The notes: generated by a model from the letters alone, not told the origin. A stretch of 64,000 nucleotides of DNA from Polynucleobacter hirudinilacicola (GCF_002192535.1 NZ_NAIA01000002.1:124001-188000), one strand, 5' to 3'. Numbered from the stretch's first letter, positions 7,941 to 16,180 are shown. Program-made: numbers and translations.

Positions 7941-9566
7941 ATGACTCAAGTAAATACCTACGACTACATCATTATTGGGGCAGGCAGCGCTGGCTGTATG
8001 TTGGCCAAGCGTTTGACTGAAAACCCCCAAAAGAAGGTTTTACTGATTGAGGCGGGCAAGAGTGATAACTACATTTGGATTCATATTCCGGTGGGTTATC
8101 TGTACTGCATTGATAACCCGAGGGCGGATTGGCGTTTTAAGACTGCTGCTGAAAAAGGTCTCAATGGCCGCTCATTGATTTATCCCCGTGGCAGAGTTCT
8201 AGGTGGATGCTCCTCTATTAACGGAATGATTTATATGCGTGGCCAAGTTGGAGACTACGACTCTTGGGTGGAGGCTACTGGTGACGATGCTTGGTCTTGG
8301 CAAAATGCTCTAGCCCGTTACAAAAAGTTTGAGGATTACCATGGTGCTGCCAATGAATGGCATGGCAAAGGTGGTGAATGGACGGTATCCAAGCAACGCT
8401 TACGCTGGCCCATTATGGATAAATTTAGAGAGGCTGCTGTAGAGGCTGGCATTCCTGCATCAGATGACTTTAATCGAGGCGATAACTTTGGCGTAGGCTA
8501 CTTTGATGTTAGTCAGCGCGCTGGTTTGCGATTAAACACTGCCAAGGCTTTTTTAAAAGAGGCGGCCAAGCGCAGCAATTTGACGGTGATTACTGAAGCG
8601 ATGGTCACTAAGCTCAAAATTGATCCTGCTAACAAGAATTGCTATGGCGTGGAGTATCGCAAGGATGGCATTCTCAGCGATGCCTTGTGCGTAATTGAGC
8701 AGGGTGGCGAAGTCTTGCTCAGCGCGGGCTCGATTGGGAGCGTGCAAATACTAGAGCGCTCTGGAGTCGGTGCTGCCGCACATCTTTCTGCATTGGGCAT
8801 TCCGGTAATGGCCGATTTACCAGGGGTTGGTGAAAACCTGCAAGATCACCTACAACTGCGCATGATTTATAAAGTCAATGGCATTAAGACTCTCAACACC
8901 AAGGCCAACTCTTGGTTTGGTAAGTTGATGATTGGTTTGGAATATCTCTTGAGGCGCTCTGGCCCGATGTCGATGGCACCATCCCAATTGGGTGCTTTTG
9001 CTTATAGTTCTCCAACGCAAAAGAGCGCTAATGTGGAATATCACGTGCAACCACTCTCATTAGAGAAGTTTGGCGAAGACTTGCATTCATTTAATGCCTT
9101 CACAGCCAGTGTTTGCAATCTGAGACCTACATCTCGTGGCAGTGTGCATATCAATTCACTTGATCCTGAAGCGCCACCAGTAATTTGCCCAAATTATTTA
9201 TCCACTGAGGAAGACCGCAAAATTGCGGCGGAGTCTTTGCGTTTAACGCGCAAGATTGTGCAAAGCCCAGCACTCAAGCCTTACTCACCAGAAGAATACA
9301 AACCGGGTGCGCAGTACCAAACTGAAGCAGAGTTGGTTAAAGCCGCTGGTGATATAGGTACCACTATTTTTCATCCGGTTGGCACCTGCAAGATGGGGCG
9401 TGTAGATGATCCGATGGCAGTATTAGATTCTCAATTGCGCATCAGAGGTATTCATCATCTGCGGGTGGTCGATGCCTCAGCTATGCCGACTATCACTTCA
9501 GGTAATACCGCCGCTCCAACGATGATGATTGCAGAGCGTGTTGCGGAGTTACTCGCTGGTGAATAG
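7941..9566 (+). CDS. GMC-family FAD-dependent oxidoreductase
   Basis: The 541-residue protein opens with YDYIIIGAGSAGCMLAKRL, the FAD-binding glycine motif, followed by LLIEAGKSDNY. RGRVLGGCSSINGMIYMRG is the first GMC signature, GSIGSVQILERSGVG is the second, and HPVGTCKMG near the end contains the conserved active-site His. Members oxidise alcohols such as choline, glucose or aryl alcohols, passing electrons to quinone or oxygen. The substrate is not readable from sequence. Its stop overlaps the GTG start of a frameshifted EamA transporter, so the two were probably co-expressed. Confidence 0.85.
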   Translation: MTQVNTYDYIIIGAGSAGCMLAKRLTENPQKKVLLIEAGKSDNYIWIHIPVGYLYCIDNPRADWRFKTAAEKGLNGRSLIYPRGRVLGGCSSINGMIYMRGQVGDYDSWVEATGDDAWSWQNALARYKKFEDYHGAANEWHGKGGEWTVSKQRLRWPIMDKFREAAVEAGIPASDDFNRGDNFGVGYFDVSQRAGLRLNTAKAFLKEAAKRSNLTVITEAMVTKLKIDPANKNCYGVEYRKDGILSDALCVIEQGGEVLLSAGSIGSVQILERSGVGAAAHLSALGIPVMADLPGVGENLQDHLQLRMIYKVNGIKTLNTKANSWFGKLMIGLEYLLRRSGPMSMAPSQLGAFAYSSPTQKSANVEYHVQPLSLEKFGEDLHSFNAFTASVCNLRPTSRGSVHINSLDPEAPPVICPNYLSTEEDRKIAAESLRLTRKIVQSPALKPYSPEEYKPGAQYQTEAELVKAAGDIGTTIFHPVGTCKMGRVDDPMAVLDSQLRIRGIHHLRVVDASAMPTITSGNTAAPTMMIAERVAELLAGE

Positions 9567-10469
9567 TCCCAAAAGTAATCAGCTTCCCTTAGGTCATCTT
9601 CTGCTGGCTTTAGCTATTGTGGCGGTGTGGGGAACAAACTTTGTGGTTATCAAGCTTTCTTTAGAAGCCTTTCCGCCATTCTTATTTGCAGCGCTACGTT
9701 ATACCTTTGCATTTTTACCCTTAGCATTTTTTATACCCAGACCTAAGGTCTCTTGGGCCAATATGTGTGCATATGGTGTCGCTATTGGAGTCGGACAATT
9801 CGGTATCTTGTTTTTTGCGATTGATGGACGAATTTCTCCAGGCTTAGCTTCCTTGGTAGTGCAGACACAGGTATTTTTCACTATTGGATTTGCAATGTTC
9901 TTTGCAAAAGAGCGTTTGAAGCTTTATCAAGCAGTTGCTGTCTCAGTATCCATGACTGGCCTTGGAGTTATTGCGCTCCATACCGATACAAACACCACTT
10001 TTCTAGGAATCGCTTTAGTAGTCATCGCAGGGCTCTCATGGGGGATTGGTAATACAGTGAGTCGGCGTGCTGGCTCTATAATATGCTTGCTTATGTCGTC
10101 TGGGCAAGTGTGTTTTCGCTACCACCACTCTTTTTGATTTCCTGGATTTTTGAAGGTGGTTGGGAGCAGATGAGCACTTCAATCAGTTCTGCGCCAATGA
10201 CTGCATGGGCTGGTGTGTTTTGGCAATCGTGGGGTAATACCGTCTTTGGTTATGCTGCTTGGGCTTGGCTACTCTCAAAGCATCCTGCTGCAGTAGTGGC
10301 ACCAGCCCCATTATTAGTGCCGATATTTGGGATGGGTGCTTCGGTCTATTTTTTAAGCGAACCACTGCCTTTATGGAAAATTTTGGCTGCCGCCTTAGTG
10401 ATTGCTGGCCTCATCGTCAACTTATTTTGGCCGAATCTTGAAAAGTATTTCAGAAAACTAGGTCGATAA
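9559..10469 (+). pseudogene. EamA-family (DMT) transporter with a -1 frameshift
   Basis: Two frames together form a ten-helix EamA/RhaT transporter of about 303 residues. The GTG at 9559 overlaps the preceding stop and begins VNSPKSNQLPLGHLLLALA; VAVWGTNFVVIKLSLEAFPP is the classic start of repeat one. The frame breaks near 10080: the bases read ctataatatg where ctataaatatg would give RAGSINMLAYVVW and continue to the stop at 10467-10469. As written, the product lacks the second half and should be inactive. The break is not in a long homopolymer, so a real deletion is plausible. Relatives export amino acids or metabolites. Confidence 0.8.
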
Positions 10470-11021
10470 AAGTTTTATTGCTTCTCGAATGAGGAGGGCG
10501 CGATATCCCATATAGATTGCCACTAAAGTAAAGCCAAGTAAGAATAGCTTCGGAACGAGTGCACCTTCTGTAACTAATTCACTATTGAGCAATCCAAGAG
10601 CAACTGCGGCAAAGAATAAAGCGCCTAGTCCCAGCATGACCCAGTTTTCATGACTACTGACTTGCTGACTAGTGTTTTGGTAAGCCAGTACCTGAAAGAT
10701 CTCACCTTTAGCGTAGCCCGATACAGTCAATAAGTCACCATCAGCAATCTTCATGGGAGTAGAAAATTTTGCTTCAATTGCTTTATCACCTAAATTAAAC
10801 TTAGAGATAAAGAAGCGCTTGTAATAAATAGAGGAATGATCGTGCGTTGGTTTTTCTGGATTCACGTATTCCAGTAATTCATTATTTAGATTGCTCACCG
10901 TTCCTGAGATGGCATACAGTGAGGTTGATAAAAATGAGCTTGGCTTGCTAACAGTCATCAGTAAAACTCCTAAAAGACTTAAGCTCAGTATAAAGAACAA
11001 GGAAAAGAGAGGCTTTTTCAT
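10458..11021 (-). CDS. Membrane protein with periplasmic domain, unknown function
   Basis: The 187-residue protein has an N-terminal hydrophobic segment (about 6-27), a soluble region of roughly 95 residues that ends around DGDLLTVSGYAKGEIFQVLA, and two C-terminal hydrophobic segments (about 126-145 and 152-172). This resembles GIDE/E3-like membrane layouts, in which a loop flanked by helices faces outside, but I cannot assign a family. Its 3' end overlaps that of the EamA gene by 12 bp on the opposite strand. It lies 3 bp after the TauE/SafE gene and is probably co-transcribed. Confidence 0.6.
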   Translation of the reverse strand: MKKPLFSLFFILSLSLLGVLLMTVSKPSSFLSTSLYAISGTVSNLNNELLEYVNPEKPTHDHSSIYYKRFFISKFNLGDKAIEAKFSTPMKIADGDLLTVSGYAKGEIFQVLAYQNTSQQVSSHENWVMLGLGALFFAAVALGLLNSELVTEGALVPKLFLLGFTLVAIYMGYRALLIREAIKLLST

Positions 11022-11024
11022 GGT

Positions 11025-11846
11025 TTAGTAATAGCTTTTGATGCCTTTAGCCATTAGGCTAATTGCCACTGCAAAAGTAAGAAGCGAAAAAATTTGCTGC
11101 AAGCGCGAACCACTGATTTTTTTACCAAACGCCGCTCCAATCAAAAGACCCCCTAAAGCCCCTAAAGAGAAGGGTGCTGCAAGCAGTAAATTCAAGTTTC
11201 CAGAAGCAGCAGAAAACACAGCGCCACCAGCTGAAATAACCGCAAGCACGCCTAATGAAGTAGCCACAATCGATTGCACTGGTAGATCGGTGTAGCGCTT
11301 CAGTGCAGGAACAATTACAAAGCCACCCCCAACACCCAGAAGCCCAGATAGAAACCCTGCTACTCCACCAGAAAACATGAGCGCTCTTGCACAAGGAATA
11401 TTCCAAGCCAACTTACCAATCGATGGATCTAGCAAGCATGGCGGTGGTTTGCTTGCTGAGTCAGTAATGCCTAATATTTCTCTGCTAGCCTGTCTGTAGA
11501 GATTGGTGGATGAATAAAAGAGCGTCAAACTAAATAAAATTAATAGCGGCCCATTGGGTGCACGTTGTGCTAACCACAGACCTACTGGTGATAGCATTAA
11601 TCCAAAGATCGCCATAAATCCAGCAGCTTTATATCTCAAGATTTTATTTTTCAGTCCCAATAGTGCGCCAACGCCAGCAGCTAACGCTATGGCAGACAAG
11701 GCTACTGGGGCTGCCTCTGCCACAGATAGATGGAGGGCAAAGACAAGCAATGGGACGGACAAAATCCCTCCACCAGCGCCAGTAAGGCCCATTAGGAGGC
11801 CTACGAGGATACCTAAGGCGGGGCTGATCAGTATTGAGTAATCCAT
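11025..11846 (-). CDS. TauE/SafE-family sulfite exporter-like permease
   Basis: The 273-residue protein has about eight hydrophobic helices and the two glycine-rich repeats of the family: GLLMGLTGAGGGILSVPLL near the N-terminus and GFLSGLLGVGGGFVIVPAL near residue 170. TauE/SafE proteins are thought to export sulfite, sulfoacetate or related sulfur anions. It is divergent from a persulfide-dioxygenase-like gene and shares with it a promoter region containing a 22-bp palindrome. Export of sulfite made by the dioxygenase is the natural inference. Confidence 0.85.
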   Translation of the reverse strand: MDYSILISPALGILVGLLMGLTGAGGGILSVPLLVFALHLSVAEAAPVALSAIALAAGVGALLGLKNKILRYKAAGFMAIFGLMLSPVGLWLAQRAPNGPLLILFSLTLFYSSTNLYRQASREILGITDSASKPPPCLLDPSIGKLAWNIPCARALMFSGGVAGFLSGLLGVGGGFVIVPALKRYTDLPVQSIVATSLGVLAVISAGGAVFSAASGNLNLLLAAPFSLGALGGLLIGAAFGKKISGSRLQQIFSLLTFAVAISLMAKGIKSYY

Positions 11847-11868
11847 TGCAATTTATTTTATATTAAGA

Positions 11869-11890
11869 TAATATATAAATATATATATTA
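11869..11890. promoter_or_regulatory. BigR-box-like palindrome in the divergent promoter
   Basis: A perfect inverted repeat with arms taatatata (11869-11877) and tatatatta (11882-11890) and a 4-bp spacer lies between the divergent TauE/SafE and dioxygenase genes. BigR/SqrR repressors are known to bind AT-rich palindromes overlapping -10 boxes of sulfide-detoxification promoters, and a repressor of this type is encoded at 12795-13112. The match to a BigR box is by general character, not by alignment to a consensus. Confidence 0.6.
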
Positions 11891-11920
11891 ATTACCTAGA
11901 GCGATCTTAGAAAGACCATT

Positions 11921-12793
11921 GTGAACCCAAAAGTAAACGCTGACATTAAAGCCTTTTTCGATCCAGGAACCTGGACCTTTACCTATGTAGTGTATGAGGG
12001 TGAAGGTAGTGCTTGTGTGGTGATTGACTCGGTTTTGAACTATGAGTCCAAGTCAGGTCGAACTACCACCAACTCTGCCGATGAGGTCATTCAATTTATT
12101 GCTGAGAAGAAGTTGCAGCTAGCCTGGATCTTGGAAACCCATGCTCATGCAGATCATCTGACTGCTGCCCCATATTTACAAGGCAAGCTTGGCGGCAAGA
12201 TTGTGATTGGCGATCACATTACTAATGTACAAAATGTTTTCAAAGGTATCTTTAATTTAGATGAACATTTTCCAGTTGATGGTTCGCAATTTGATCATTT
12301 GCTCAAGGATGGAGAGTCACTAGATTTTGGCGATTTATCTTTAAAAGCAATCTACGTTCCAGGGCACACCCCAGCTTGCATGGCCTATGAAATTGGGGAT
12401 GCCTTATTTGTAGGGGATACCTTGTTTATGCCGGATGTTGGCACGGCGCGCTGTGATTTCCCGGGCGGCGATGCGAAGACCTTATATCAATCTATCCAGA
12501 AAATCTTGAGTTATCCCAATGAAACCAAGCTGTACATGTGTCACGATTACCCGCCAAGTGATCGACCAGTAGCTCATCTCAGTAATGTGGGCGCAGAGAA
12601 GCAAAGTAATATTCACGTACATGATGGCATTGCTGAAGATGCATTTGTACAAATGCGTAGTAAGCGCGATGCTACTTTGGAGGTGCCTCATCTGATCCTG
12701 CCATCGATCCAGGTCAATATTCGTGCTGGTCACTTTCCTGAGCCTGAGCCGAATGGCAAGTCTTATCTAAAAATTCCACTGAATACTCTCTGA
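11921..12793 (+). CDS. Metallo-beta-lactamase-fold persulfide dioxygenase-like hydrolase
   Basis: The 290-residue protein starts at GTG and has the metal motif THAHADHLTA, a second His in VPGHTPACMAYEIG, the Asp of FVGDTLFMPDVGTARCDFPGG, and a final His in MCHDYPPS. The GTARCDFPGGDAKTLYQSI segment is characteristic of ETHE1/Blh persulfide dioxygenases, which oxidise glutathione persulfide to sulfite. It lacks a fused rhodanese domain. The next gene, 1 bp downstream, is a BigR/SqrR-like repressor, and TauE/SafE is divergent. Together they suggest detoxification of sulfide or persulfide. A glyoxalase-II-like role is a weaker alternative. Confidence 0.82.
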   Translation: MNPKVNADIKAFFDPGTWTFTYVVYEGEGSACVVIDSVLNYESKSGRTTTNSADEVIQFIAEKKLQLAWILETHAHADHLTAAPYLQGKLGGKIVIGDHITNVQNVFKGIFNLDEHFPVDGSQFDHLLKDGESLDFGDLSLKAIYVPGHTPACMAYEIGDALFVGDTLFMPDVGTARCDFPGGDAKTLYQSIQKILSYPNETKLYMCHDYPPSDRPVAHLSNVGAEKQSNIHVHDGIAEDAFVQMRSKRDATLEVPHLILPSIQVNIRAGHFPEPEPNGKSYLKIPLNTL

Positions 12794-12794
12794 T

Positions 12795-13112
12795 ATGAAT
12801 ATCCCTATTTCAAAAGCTGAGCTCAAAAGAATGCAAGCTTCTGCGGAAGATGCTTGCAAGCTCATGAAGGTCCTTTCAAACCGCGATCGCATGATGCTCT
12901 TATGTGAGATTGGTCAGGGTGAAAAATGTGTTGGTGAGTTAGAGGCTGCTCTAGATATTCATCAGCCAACGCTCTCACAACAACTAACCGTTTTACGAAA
13001 AGAAAAACTAGTGAAGACTCGTAGAGATGGCAAACAAATCTACTACTCACTAGCTAGCCAGGTAGCAATAGCAGTCATGGGCTTGCTATATAAGCACTAT
13101 TGTAAGAAGTAG
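12795..13112 (+). CDS. bigR: ArsR-family persulfide-sensing repressor (BigR/SqrR-like)
   Basis: The 105-residue winged-helix protein contains the ArsR recognition region LDIHQPTLSQQLTVLRKEKL and the wing RRDGKQIYYSLA. Cysteines sit at 21, 37, 44 and 103. Cys37 (MLLCEIGQGE) and Cys103 (YKHYCKK) occupy the positions of the two redox cysteines of BigR and SqrR, with the same 66-residue separation known there. In those repressors persulfide joins the pair by a tetrasulfide and releases DNA. The gene follows the dioxygenase by 1 bp. The likely operator is the palindrome at 11869-11890. Confidence 0.85.
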   Translation: MNIPISKAELKRMQASAEDACKLMKVLSNRDRMMLLCEIGQGEKCVGELEAALDIHQPTLSQQLTVLRKEKLVKTRRDGKQIYYSLASQVAIAVMGLLYKHYCKK

Positions 13113-13140
13113 AACGTTTTATCAAAAGAAGAGGTTAACT

Positions 13141-13353
13141 ATGAAATGCAACGTCGGTGGTATTGATCGTATTTTAAGAATCGCAGTTGGCGCATTGTTG
13201 GTGGCACTTGCGGCGAGTAATGTCATTGGATTATGGGGCTGGTTGGGTGTGATTCCCTTGGCAACCGGATTATTTCGTTTTTGCCCCGCCTATACTTTGC
13301 TTAGCGTGAATTCTTGCGGAGTATCTTCTGATAAGAGCTCATCTAGCAAGTAA
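13141..13353 (+). CDS. DUF2892 (YgaP-like) membrane protein
   Basis: The 70-residue protein begins MKCNVGGIDRILRIAVGALL and has two hydrophobic segments (about 10-26 and 29-45) followed by FRFCPAYTLLSVNSC. This is the DUF2892 pattern, also found as the membrane part of the rhodanese YgaP. Such proteins frequently accompany sulfide-oxidation genes; their molecular role is unclear. An AAGAGG site precedes the ATG. It is the third gene of the dioxygenase-repressor operon and is followed by a terminator. The three cysteines could exchange persulfide, which is speculation. Confidence 0.8.
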   Translation: MKCNVGGIDRILRIAVGALLVALAASNVIGLWGWLGVIPLATGLFRFCPAYTLLSVNSCGVSSDKSSSSK

Positions 13354-13372
13354 ATTGTGCCAAGATTTACCT

Positions 13373-13405
13373 AAAGGGGATGCCAAGTGCACCCCTTTTT
13401 TATTT
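13373..13405 (+). terminator. Intrinsic terminator of the sulfide-response operon
   Basis: AAAGGGG pairs with CCCCTTT around an inner TGC/GCA stem with one bulged A and a five-base loop, followed by T-rich sequence. It lies 20 bp after the DUF2892 stop and overlaps the stop codon of the convergent membrane-protein gene. Confidence 0.65.
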
Positions 13406-13825
13406 TTTAATACTACTCATTTCCAATCTCAAGATTGAGTGGGCTAAAAAAACAACAAAGAATAGTAATCCTAAGATCCAATGGATGCTAACGACTACAT
13501 CTCGAATTTCAGCGGATCCGTAATATAGCAAGGCTCCGGTAATCAGCAATGCCGCCAAGAAGCTCAGTTGACCAAGTCCACTCAACCATTTCTTTTTGGA
13601 TTTAAGGCCAGCCCTTAAGTGAAAGGGCAGCACCGATCCTAGAGCTAGAGTTGCGATCATCGCAAAGACTCCATGCAAGGCTAGCACGTTGTGATTTCCT
13701 AAGGCCGCTCTTTGAATCTGAAATTCATGACCAAGTAAATATAGGCTGCCACTAATAGAGCAGGTAAGCATACCGCCAATCACAAATAATCTTTGCCAGC
13801 CGGGCATCTTTCCTAAACGACTCAT
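13400..13825 (-). CDS. Four-helix histidine-rich membrane protein, probable cytochrome b-like
   Basis: Starting at the ATG that overlaps the apbE stop as ATGA, the product has 141 residues and four hydrophobic helices (about 11-31, 48-69, 86-102 and 113-132). Histidines lie in helices two (His51, His69) and four (His115, His129), a layout like membrane di-heme cytochromes of the DUF4405/cytochrome b561 kind. I infer transfer of electrons from the quinone pool to the periplasm. It ends the operon with an FMN-binding protein and ApbE, which supports a redox role. An upstream ATG would give 155 residues but lacks the coupling overlap. Confidence 0.65.
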   Translation of the reverse strand: MSRLGKMPGWQRLFVIGGMLTCSISGSLYLLGHEFQIQRAALGNHNVLALHGVFAMIATLALGSVLPFHLRAGLKSKKKWLSGLGQLSFLAALLITGALLYYGSAEIRDVVVSIHWILGLLFFVVFLAHSILRLEMSSIKK

Positions 13826-14640
13826 GCGGCAATCCTGATGGCCTTTGCTGAGAAGTAAGTAAAGCAAGCATGATCATGGATGCCTGAAAGAGCGAGGACC
13901 TTAGTAAGGGCATCTGCATAAACGCATTGACTGGCTAAAACAGAATAAGAACCCGAGAAATGGAGATGTGCCTCAGATTCATCTTTTGCAAAGGGATTGA
14001 TGATGTGACTTTGCTCTTCATCGCGATTGGAAAAGTACAAGCCACTTGTAGCAATGGCCCCACTTTGCAGAGAGCCAATATCAATTAATTGATTTGGCAA
14101 ACGTGGATTTCGAATGTGAATTGGTCTTGGCGCTCCAAAGACCCGTAGATCACCTCCCGCATTCACGCAACCCGATTGAATGCCGCTTGCCAGCAAACTC
14201 TCAACAGCCTTATCGACTGCAAACCCTTTGGCAATTCCTCCGAGATCAAGGCATACGGGCTTAGAGACTCTTAAGGTTTGCGGGTCTATAAAGTGGATAT
14301 CTTCAATGCCGCCTAGCTCATATTGGGATAAATTAAGATGGCGAGGCAATAAGCCGGCCGCAACAAGTCTATGCCCAATGCCGCAATTAAATAAGCCATT
14401 TGATTGCTGATAAATCTCTTGGGCAATCTTGATGATTTCAGCGGTCCACGGGTGAACTACCAGTGATACTTGATGAGCCCAGCGATTAATTTGATTGAGC
14501 TCACTTAAAGGATCATAAAAACTCATCAAGTGTTGAACTTGCCCTACAGCAGTAAATGCTTTATTGATTGCCCCATCACCTTCTTGATCGATAGTAATTT
14601 CAACAAATGTTCCCAAAAGGGCTTGGCAGCGGATAGTCAT
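13822..14640 (-). CDS. apbE: FAD:protein FMN transferase
   Basis: The 272-residue protein has ApbE features: TIRCQALLGTFVEITI at the N-terminus, MSFYDPLSELNQINRWA, then DLGGIAKGFAVDKAVESL and CVNAGGDLRVFG, which bind FAD and magnesium. ApbE enzymes attach FMN covalently to a Ser/Thr of target proteins outside the cytoplasm. No strong signal peptide is visible, so its location is uncertain. The likely target is the FMN-binding protein encoded just upstream; its stop overlaps this start as ATGA, and this stop overlaps the next gene the same way. Confidence 0.9.
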   Translation of the reverse strand: MTIRCQALLGTFVEITIDQEGDGAINKAFTAVGQVQHLMSFYDPLSELNQINRWAHQVSLVVHPWTAEIIKIAQEIYQQSNGLFNCGIGHRLVAAGLLPRHLNLSQYELGGIEDIHFIDPQTLRVSKPVCLDLGGIAKGFAVDKAVESLLASGIQSGCVNAGGDLRVFGAPRPIHIRNPRLPNQLIDIGSLQSGAIATSGLYFSNRDEEQSHIINPFAKDESEAHLHFSGSYSVLASQCVYADALTKVLALSGIHDHACFTYFSAKAIRIAA

Positions 14641-15170
14641 TTAGTCTTTAAAGCTAAGTCATACAAGACTGCTACTCGCTTGACTCCATCAGTAATATGT
14701 TTGCAAGAAAGGGTCGCTCCACCAATATTCTGGATATCTTGATTGAGTTTGATAGGGTCTTTCGCCGACTTACCAACAAACTGTTTACGCCACTGAGCTT
14801 CTGCTACCTCGTAGCCATAAGACTCAACGTATTCCAAAATCTCAATACCTAAAATACTACCGTTCGGAGCGATCCCCACGGCATAGGTAATCATTTCGTG
14901 TTTGCCAACAACTTCATCAATAATGAGCCAGCTACCATCAGATGCTTTCCAGATCCGGTCTCCTTGAAAGGGGTAGCGAATACTGGAGGCTAGCCGCATT
15001 CTTTCTTGGAGATCATCGGTAATGATGATGGGTGCTTTTATGAGCTGCTTATTGGGGAGCAGAATTTTCTGTACTTGATCCGCTGTCACATAAATCTTTG
15101 CCTGAGCAATAATGGGGGCGGTCACCATTGCTAAGCCAACAATCGCAAAAGGGTTGGGTTTCCAGTTCAT
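14637..15170 (-). CDS. Periplasmic FMN-binding-domain protein (ApbE target)
   Basis: The 177-residue protein has a signal peptide (hydrophobic FAIVGLAMVTAPI, Ala-rich end IAQA) and a C-terminal FMN-binding domain. GIAPNGSILGIEILEYVESY is the first half, and DIQNIGGATLSCKHITDGV is the flavinylation motif, with Thr153 (or Ser155) the probable FMN attachment site. Known relatives carry electrons in Nqr, Rnf and various extracytosolic reductases. It is encoded 15 bp after an outer-membrane protein and overlaps apbE, so all are probably made together under Fur control. Confidence 0.85.
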   Translation of the reverse strand: MNWKPNPFAIVGLAMVTAPIIAQAKIYVTADQVQKILLPNKQLIKAPIIITDDLQERMRLASSIRYPFQGDRIWKASDGSWLIIDEVVGKHEMITYAVGIAPNGSILGIEILEYVESYGYEVAEAQWRKQFVGKSAKDPIKLNQDIQNIGGATLSCKHITDGVKRVAVLYDLALKTK

Positions 15171-15185
15171 TGAATGTTTTTATCT

Positions 15186-16100
15186 TTAGTTCAGTGGAAA
15201 TCCAACTTTGAGAATGAATTCATTGACGGTATGGCTATCCCATACCCGAGCGTTGGAACATTCAGCTTCACCGCCACCCATACAGTTACCGCCAGCCAGT
15301 TGATAGCGCCAGGCGCCAGTTACCCACCAGTCTTTGGAAGCGTAGTGCACGTTGGGCCCCACAAAGGTGGCGCGTTGTACTTGGTTGCGTAGATTAAGTT
15401 CTGAGTAATCGTTATGAAAGCGTGCCTCTACGCCTGCAGACCACTTAGGAGCAAACCGATAGCTGGCCCCCACTAAAAAATCGAGCATTGATTCGGGGAC
15501 ATTGCCATTCTCAATAAATTTCAAGCGCTCATTTGCTACTACAACATTACCGGCAAGTATTAAACGATCATCTAGGAAGTTAGACTGCAACAAGAGTCGA
15601 GCTGCTAGCTCATCTTTATTTTTACCCCAGGTAGGCTCTAAATAAAATCCCACTCCAACAGGAGAAGTCACCGGATTGGTAAGTCGATAAATGGCTTCCA
15701 GTGAGACCCCTTCAATACCACTCTTTCTATATGCCGTAGCAGGATCATGCGAGGACGGCACTGCATAGCCGCCAGTACAACTTGGCTCATCGCCACATGC
15801 TTCAGGATTGGTGTAGTTCTGATTTGCATTGGTGTAGTAAGAATTGATATAGCCGGCAATTTGCAAATCATTTGTTAAGCCATATTCCAATTCTGATCTG
15901 GCAGTCCATGCCTCATAGGTTCCAGCGGCCTGTTGTTGATTGAGTTGTAGGCGTTGTTCAAACTCCAACTTACCTTTGGGTTGAAGGTCTAGGGTATAGA
16001 TCCAGCCGAATACTCCTTCGCCGGCATTGGCAAAGGAGAAATGAAGTGCACTTGCGATGATGAAGCTAAAGGCAATCAGTCTTTTGATGGTTATTTTCAT
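15186..16100 (-). CDS. Predicted outer-membrane beta-barrel protein (DUF6662-like)
   Basis: The 304-residue protein has a signal peptide ending near FANAGEG and then many alternating strands typical of outer-membrane barrels, for example LEFEQRLQLNQQ, ARSELEYGLTNDLQIAGYIN and YRFAPKWSAGVEARFHNDY. I associate it with the DUF6662 family by overall appearance only. It is the first gene of a tight operon with an FMN-binding protein, apbE and a cytochrome b-like protein. Two Fur-box-like sites lie just upstream. A channel or reductase scaffold for iron is a reasonable guess, not shown by motifs. Confidence 0.7.
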   Translation of the reverse strand: MKITIKRLIAFSFIIASALHFSFANAGEGVFGWIYTLDLQPKGKLEFEQRLQLNQQQAAGTYEAWTARSELEYGLTNDLQIAGYINSYYTNANQNYTNPEACGDEPSCTGGYAVPSSHDPATAYRKSGIEGVSLEAIYRLTNPVTSPVGVGFYLEPTWGKNKDELAARLLLQSNFLDDRLILAGNVVVANERLKFIENGNVPESMLDFLVGASYRFAPKWSAGVEARFHNDYSELNLRNQVQRATFVGPNVHYASKDWWVTGAWRYQLAGGNCMGGGEAECSNARVWDSHTVNEFILKVGFPLN

Positions 16101-16131
16101 AGTTGTATCAGGTGAGTGGTTGAAAAAATCT

Positions 16132-16152
16132 AAATGAGAATAGTTCTCAATA
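16132..16152 (-). promoter_or_regulatory. Fur box candidate 1
   Basis: TGAGAA and TTCTCA form a perfect 6-bp inverted repeat around TAG (16135-16149), within aaatgagaatagttctcaat. This resembles Fur boxes, whose core is built from GATAAT or TGAGAAT half-sites in inverted order. It lies about 35 bp upstream of the outer-membrane-protein start codon. Confidence 0.65.
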
Positions 16153-16159
16153 TAGCATC

Positions 16160-16180
16160 AAATGAGAATGATTCTTAAAT
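16160..16180 (-). promoter_or_regulatory. Fur box candidate 2
   Basis: AAATGAGAATGATTCTTAAA contains AGAAT-G-ATTCT (16165-16175) as an inverted repeat with further near-symmetric flanks. It lies 25 bp from candidate 1 centre to centre, on the same promoter. Tandem Fur sites are common at strongly iron-repressed promoters. The DUF3820 gene to the right could also be affected. Confidence 0.65.

Noticed and set aside
4693..10469. Accessory island with two broken genes as a mobile element
   Set aside because: No integrase, terminal repeats or attachment duplication were found, and codon use does not differ clearly; isolated mutations are a sufficient explanation.
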